Assembly (NCBI GenBank): GCA_002787255.1
Contig: PCWD01000053.1
Coordinates: forward strand, 1-6,383
From: Parcubacteria group bacterium CG11_big_fil_rev_8_21_14_0_20_39_14
GTDB lineage: Bacteria > Patescibacteriota > Minisyncoccia > Minisyncoccales > GCA-002787255
Reading direction: 5' to 3'
DNA: 6,383 nt
The position numbers were made by a program, and so were the translations under genes. The notes beneath the pieces are model-generated. The model did no database searches, had not been told where the DNA came from, and saw only the letters and a list, made by a program, of their open reading frames with translations. Shown in pieces: positions 4,407-6,383 of the stretch. The first letter of the stretch is position 1. Every line of letters starts with the position of its first letter.

Positions 4407-4445
4407 ATTCGCTCAAATTCGCTTCTAAATTTGTTTATTATTTGC
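4407..4445 (+). repeat. Second ATTNGC box array, at the mreC 3' end
   Basis: Boxes ATTCGC (4407), ATTCGC (4417), ATTTGT (4429) and ATTTGC (4440) follow with steps of 10, 12 and 11 bp, almost the spacing of each half of the array at 214-292. The last box overlaps the mreC stop codon. Only one arm is present here. Confidence 0.6.
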
Positions 4446-5241
4446 GAGTTGTTATTATAAAGACTTCTTCCAAATCGTCAAAATCTACACGGGGCCTGAC
4501 TTTTGCCTCCTGGAAAATTTCAAGGTCGTCTTTTTTAACTTCGGTGATTTCGCCAATTAAAAAACCCTTTGGAAAGATATTGTCAAAACCAGAAGTAATA
4601 ATTTTATCGCCAACTTTAATTTCTTTTTCCTTTGAGACCATCTCCAAAATAGGATAATCTTGAGCGCCTTTTCCTCTCAAGATTCCTTTTACCCGAGTTT
4701 CCGATGTCATTGCTGCTACCTGACTTTGGAAGCTATTTATTAACAAAACTTTGGAGAAATCCGGCTCAACCTCAAAAACCCTTCCCACAACCGTATTCCC
4801 GGCGGCAACTGCAGGCAAATCTTTTAAAACACCTTGTTCTCGTCCTTGATTTATAACAATTGAGGTCCTTTCTTGACTAAATCCCCTAACCCGAGCGAAA
4901 ATTTGAGTTTCTTCATTGATAAGCCCGGCAAATTGTTCTCTTAAAATTTTATTTTCCCGCTCAACTTCTTTTAATTTTACAATTTGAGAAAGGTTCTCAA
5001 GATTTTCAATTTTGAGAATTTCGTTTTCTTTCTTTAGGTCTTTGGTTCTTAAAAAACTTTGTGAGAAATCGGAAATTTTATTTGATGTATTCTGAAAAAA
5101 ACTTAAAAAGGGTGAAGAAATCTTAAAAAAAATATTCTTTGCGCCCCCCAAAAAACCTTGACTATTTAAAAAAACAAGCAGCAATACCACTACTGCTACT
5201 CCAGCTAAAATTAACCAATTTTTGGTAAATAAAATCTTCAT
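4438..5241 (-). CDS. mreC: Rod shape-determining protein MreC
   Basis: This 267-residue protein has a short cytoplasmic start, one membrane segment (9-25), a coiled coil (about 64-104) that drives dimerisation, and the paired beta-barrel domain (about 113-265). It bridges MreB filaments inside the cell to PBP2 outside and activates wall synthesis. Family marks are IVINQGREQGV (128-138), VGRV (152-155), GDKIITSGFDNIFPKGFLIG (211-230) and the C-terminal DFDDLEEVFII (253-263). The length is typical. The gene begins 36 nt after mreB stops, in the same direction, so the two are almost certainly co-transcribed. The gap is low-complexity TTTTTGA words with no real Shine-Dalgarno sequence. The two-way terminator at 4372-4403 should end the mreB-mreC transcript here, separating it from mreD and mrdA. 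Confidence 0.95.
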   Translation of the reverse strand: MKILFTKNWLILAGVAVVVLLLVFLNSQGFLGGAKNIFFKISSPFLSFFQNTSNKISDFSQSFLRTKDLKKENEILKIENLENLSQIVKLKEVERENKILREQFAGLINEETQIFARVRGFSQERTSIVINQGREQGVLKDLPAVAAGNTVVGRVFEVEPDFSKVLLINSFQSQVAAMTSETRVKGILRGKGAQDYPILEMVSKEKEIKVGDKIITSGFDNIFPKGFLIGEITEVKKDDLEIFQEAKVRPRVDFDDLEEVFIITTRK

Positions 5242-5277
5242 TCCGTAATTTTGATTTTTGAGATTTAATTTTTGATT

Positions 5278-6330
5278 TTATACCAGTATTTCCGACGCTT
5301 CAGTAGAAACGAGAACCTCCCTTAGTTTGTCAATATCCTCCAAAACTATTCCCGTTCCTCTTACAACAGCAGTCAAGGGGTCGTCAACAATTTTTGTTGG
5401 AATTTTTGTTTCAATTTCTATGAGCTCGGCGAGATTTCGCAAAAGCGAACCTCCGCCAGCAAGATAAATTCCTCTCTCCATAATATCAGCCAAAAGTTCG
5501 GGCGGTGTCTCTTCAACCGCTTCCTTTACAATATTAACAAGGGTCCTTATTGAAACGGAAATTGCTTTTAAAATATCGTTGCTGTCAATCATAATTTCCT
5601 TAGGGAGTCCTGTAACTAAATCCCTTCCTCTCATAATAACTTCTATTGGCTCTGACATTTCCATTGCCGAACCAACACCTATTTTTATTTGCTCGGCTGT
5701 TCTCTCGCCAAGAAGCATTTTAAATTCCTCTTCGGCATATCTTATGATATCTTCGTCAAGCTTATCACCGGCAATCCTAAGGCTTTTTGAAACAACAATG
5801 CCTCCAAGCGATATTAAAGCCGCCTCTGATGTCCCTCCGCCAATATCTATGAGCATATTGCCGCCGGCATCCTGAACAGGAAGCCTTGCTCCGATTGCGG
5901 CGGCCATCGGTTCTTCAATTAAATAAGCCTCTCTTGCTCCAGCTTCCCTGGCGGCATCTTCAACCGCCTTTTTTTCCACCTCGGTTACTCCGCAGGGAAT
6001 ACCAATTACCATTCTTGGACGAGGAAAAATAAAGGGATGTTTTTTATGAACCTTTTCAATAAAATATCTGAGCATCTGCTCGGTCACTTCAAAATCGGAA
6101 ATTACTCCCTCTCTTAAAGGACGGGTGGCGGTAATATAACTGGGAGTTCGACCAACCATTTTTTTAGCTTCACTGCCAATAGCCAAAATTTGACCGGTCC
6201 TTTGATTTACAGCCACCACGGACGGCTCGTTAATAACAATTCCTTTTCCTCTAACATAAACCAGGGTATTTGCCGTACCAAGGTCAATGCCAATATCTTT
6301 TGAAAATATAGAAAATACCTTGTTAAACAT
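5278..6330 (-). CDS. mreB: Cell shape-determining actin homologue MreB
   Basis: At 350 residues this has the normal MreB length. It polymerises on ATP into membrane-bound filaments that guide lateral wall synthesis. The amphipathic start MFNKVFSIFS (1-10) fits membrane binding. The actin-fold motifs are all present: phosphate 1 GIDLGTANTLVYV (14-26), connect 1 LIEEPMAAAIGA (137-148), phosphate 2 DIGGGTSEAAL (162-172), adenosine AGGGSLL (291-297) and connect 2 DPLTAVVRGTG (317-327). IPCGVTEVEK (111-120) and IAGDKLDE (186-193) are further family marks. It heads the mreB-mreC pair and the wider elongation cluster. No Shine-Dalgarno sequence precedes the ATG at 6330. The sequence is intact with no odd residues noticed. 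Confidence 0.98.
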   Translation of the reverse strand: MFNKVFSIFSKDIGIDLGTANTLVYVRGKGIVINEPSVVAVNQRTGQILAIGSEAKKMVGRTPSYITATRPLREGVISDFEVTEQMLRYFIEKVHKKHPFIFPRPRMVIGIPCGVTEVEKKAVEDAAREAGAREAYLIEEPMAAAIGARLPVQDAGGNMLIDIGGGTSEAALISLGGIVVSKSLRIAGDKLDEDIIRYAEEEFKMLLGERTAEQIKIGVGSAMEMSEPIEVIMRGRDLVTGLPKEIMIDSNDILKAISVSIRTLVNIVKEAVEETPPELLADIMERGIYLAGGGSLLRNLAELIEIETKIPTKIVDDPLTAVVRGTGIVLEDIDKLREVLVSTEASEILV

Positions 6331-6353
6331 AAAATATCATTTTTAATTATGGA

Positions 6354-6359
6354 GTTATA
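6354..6359 (-). promoter_or_regulatory. Possible -10 element for mreB
   Basis: The minus strand reads TATAAC, five of six to consensus, 23 nt before the mreB ATG. No good -35 is visible (TTCGCT at a 16-bp spacer is the best), and the window ends soon after. Weak support. Confidence 0.25.
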
Positions 6360-6383
6360 TTGGGTTTATCAGAAAAGCGAAGT

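Overview
The window looks like a chromosomal piece of an AT-rich, small-genome bacterium, most likely a Candidatus Patescibacteria / Parcubacteria (CPR) member. This is an inference from the protein style of MreB, MreC, PBP2 and GreA, the short MreD, the near absence of Shine-Dalgarno sequences on the main genes, and intergenic space rich in short repeats. No search was possible, so the lineage is not proven.

Layout. Nearly everything is read on the minus strand. From the right edge leftward comes the cell-elongation cluster mreB (6330-5278), mreC (5241-4438), mreD (3994-3632) and mrdA/PBP2 (3644-1794, overlapping mreD by 13 nt). Together these should form the elongasome: MreB filaments, the MreC/MreD membrane link, and the transpeptidase that cross-links the lateral wall. 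The cluster is interrupted between mreC and mreD by a plus-strand gene for a 64-residue cysteine-rich zinc-binding-type protein (4138-4332). That gene has its own promoter candidate, the only strong ribosome binding site in the window and a two-way terminator. A leaderless-type promoter candidate facing the other way could restart transcription at mreD.

Downstream of mrdA is a gene-free stretch (1115-1793). It holds a GC-rich multi-hairpin element flanked by a 66-bp direct repeat of the mrdA 3' end, then a consensus-like promoter, then an A/T-rich element with inverted ends. The A/T-rich element lies between that promoter and greA (1114-656), which codes for a transcript cleavage factor and is followed by a clear intrinsic terminator (603-625).

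The left end (1-600) holds the start of a minus-strand gene for an exported protein, cut by the window edge. Its promoter has a consensus extended -10 and an 8-bp C tract in the spacer, the layout of a phase-variable promoter. Nearby are a single perfect DnaA box, two long palindromes of matching geometry, and a symmetrical array of ATTNGC boxes. A related box array lies at the mreC 3' end and a looser version frames the A/T-rich element before greA, suggesting an uncharacterised intergenic repeat family. The most interesting material here is this intergenic architecture rather than the conserved genes.
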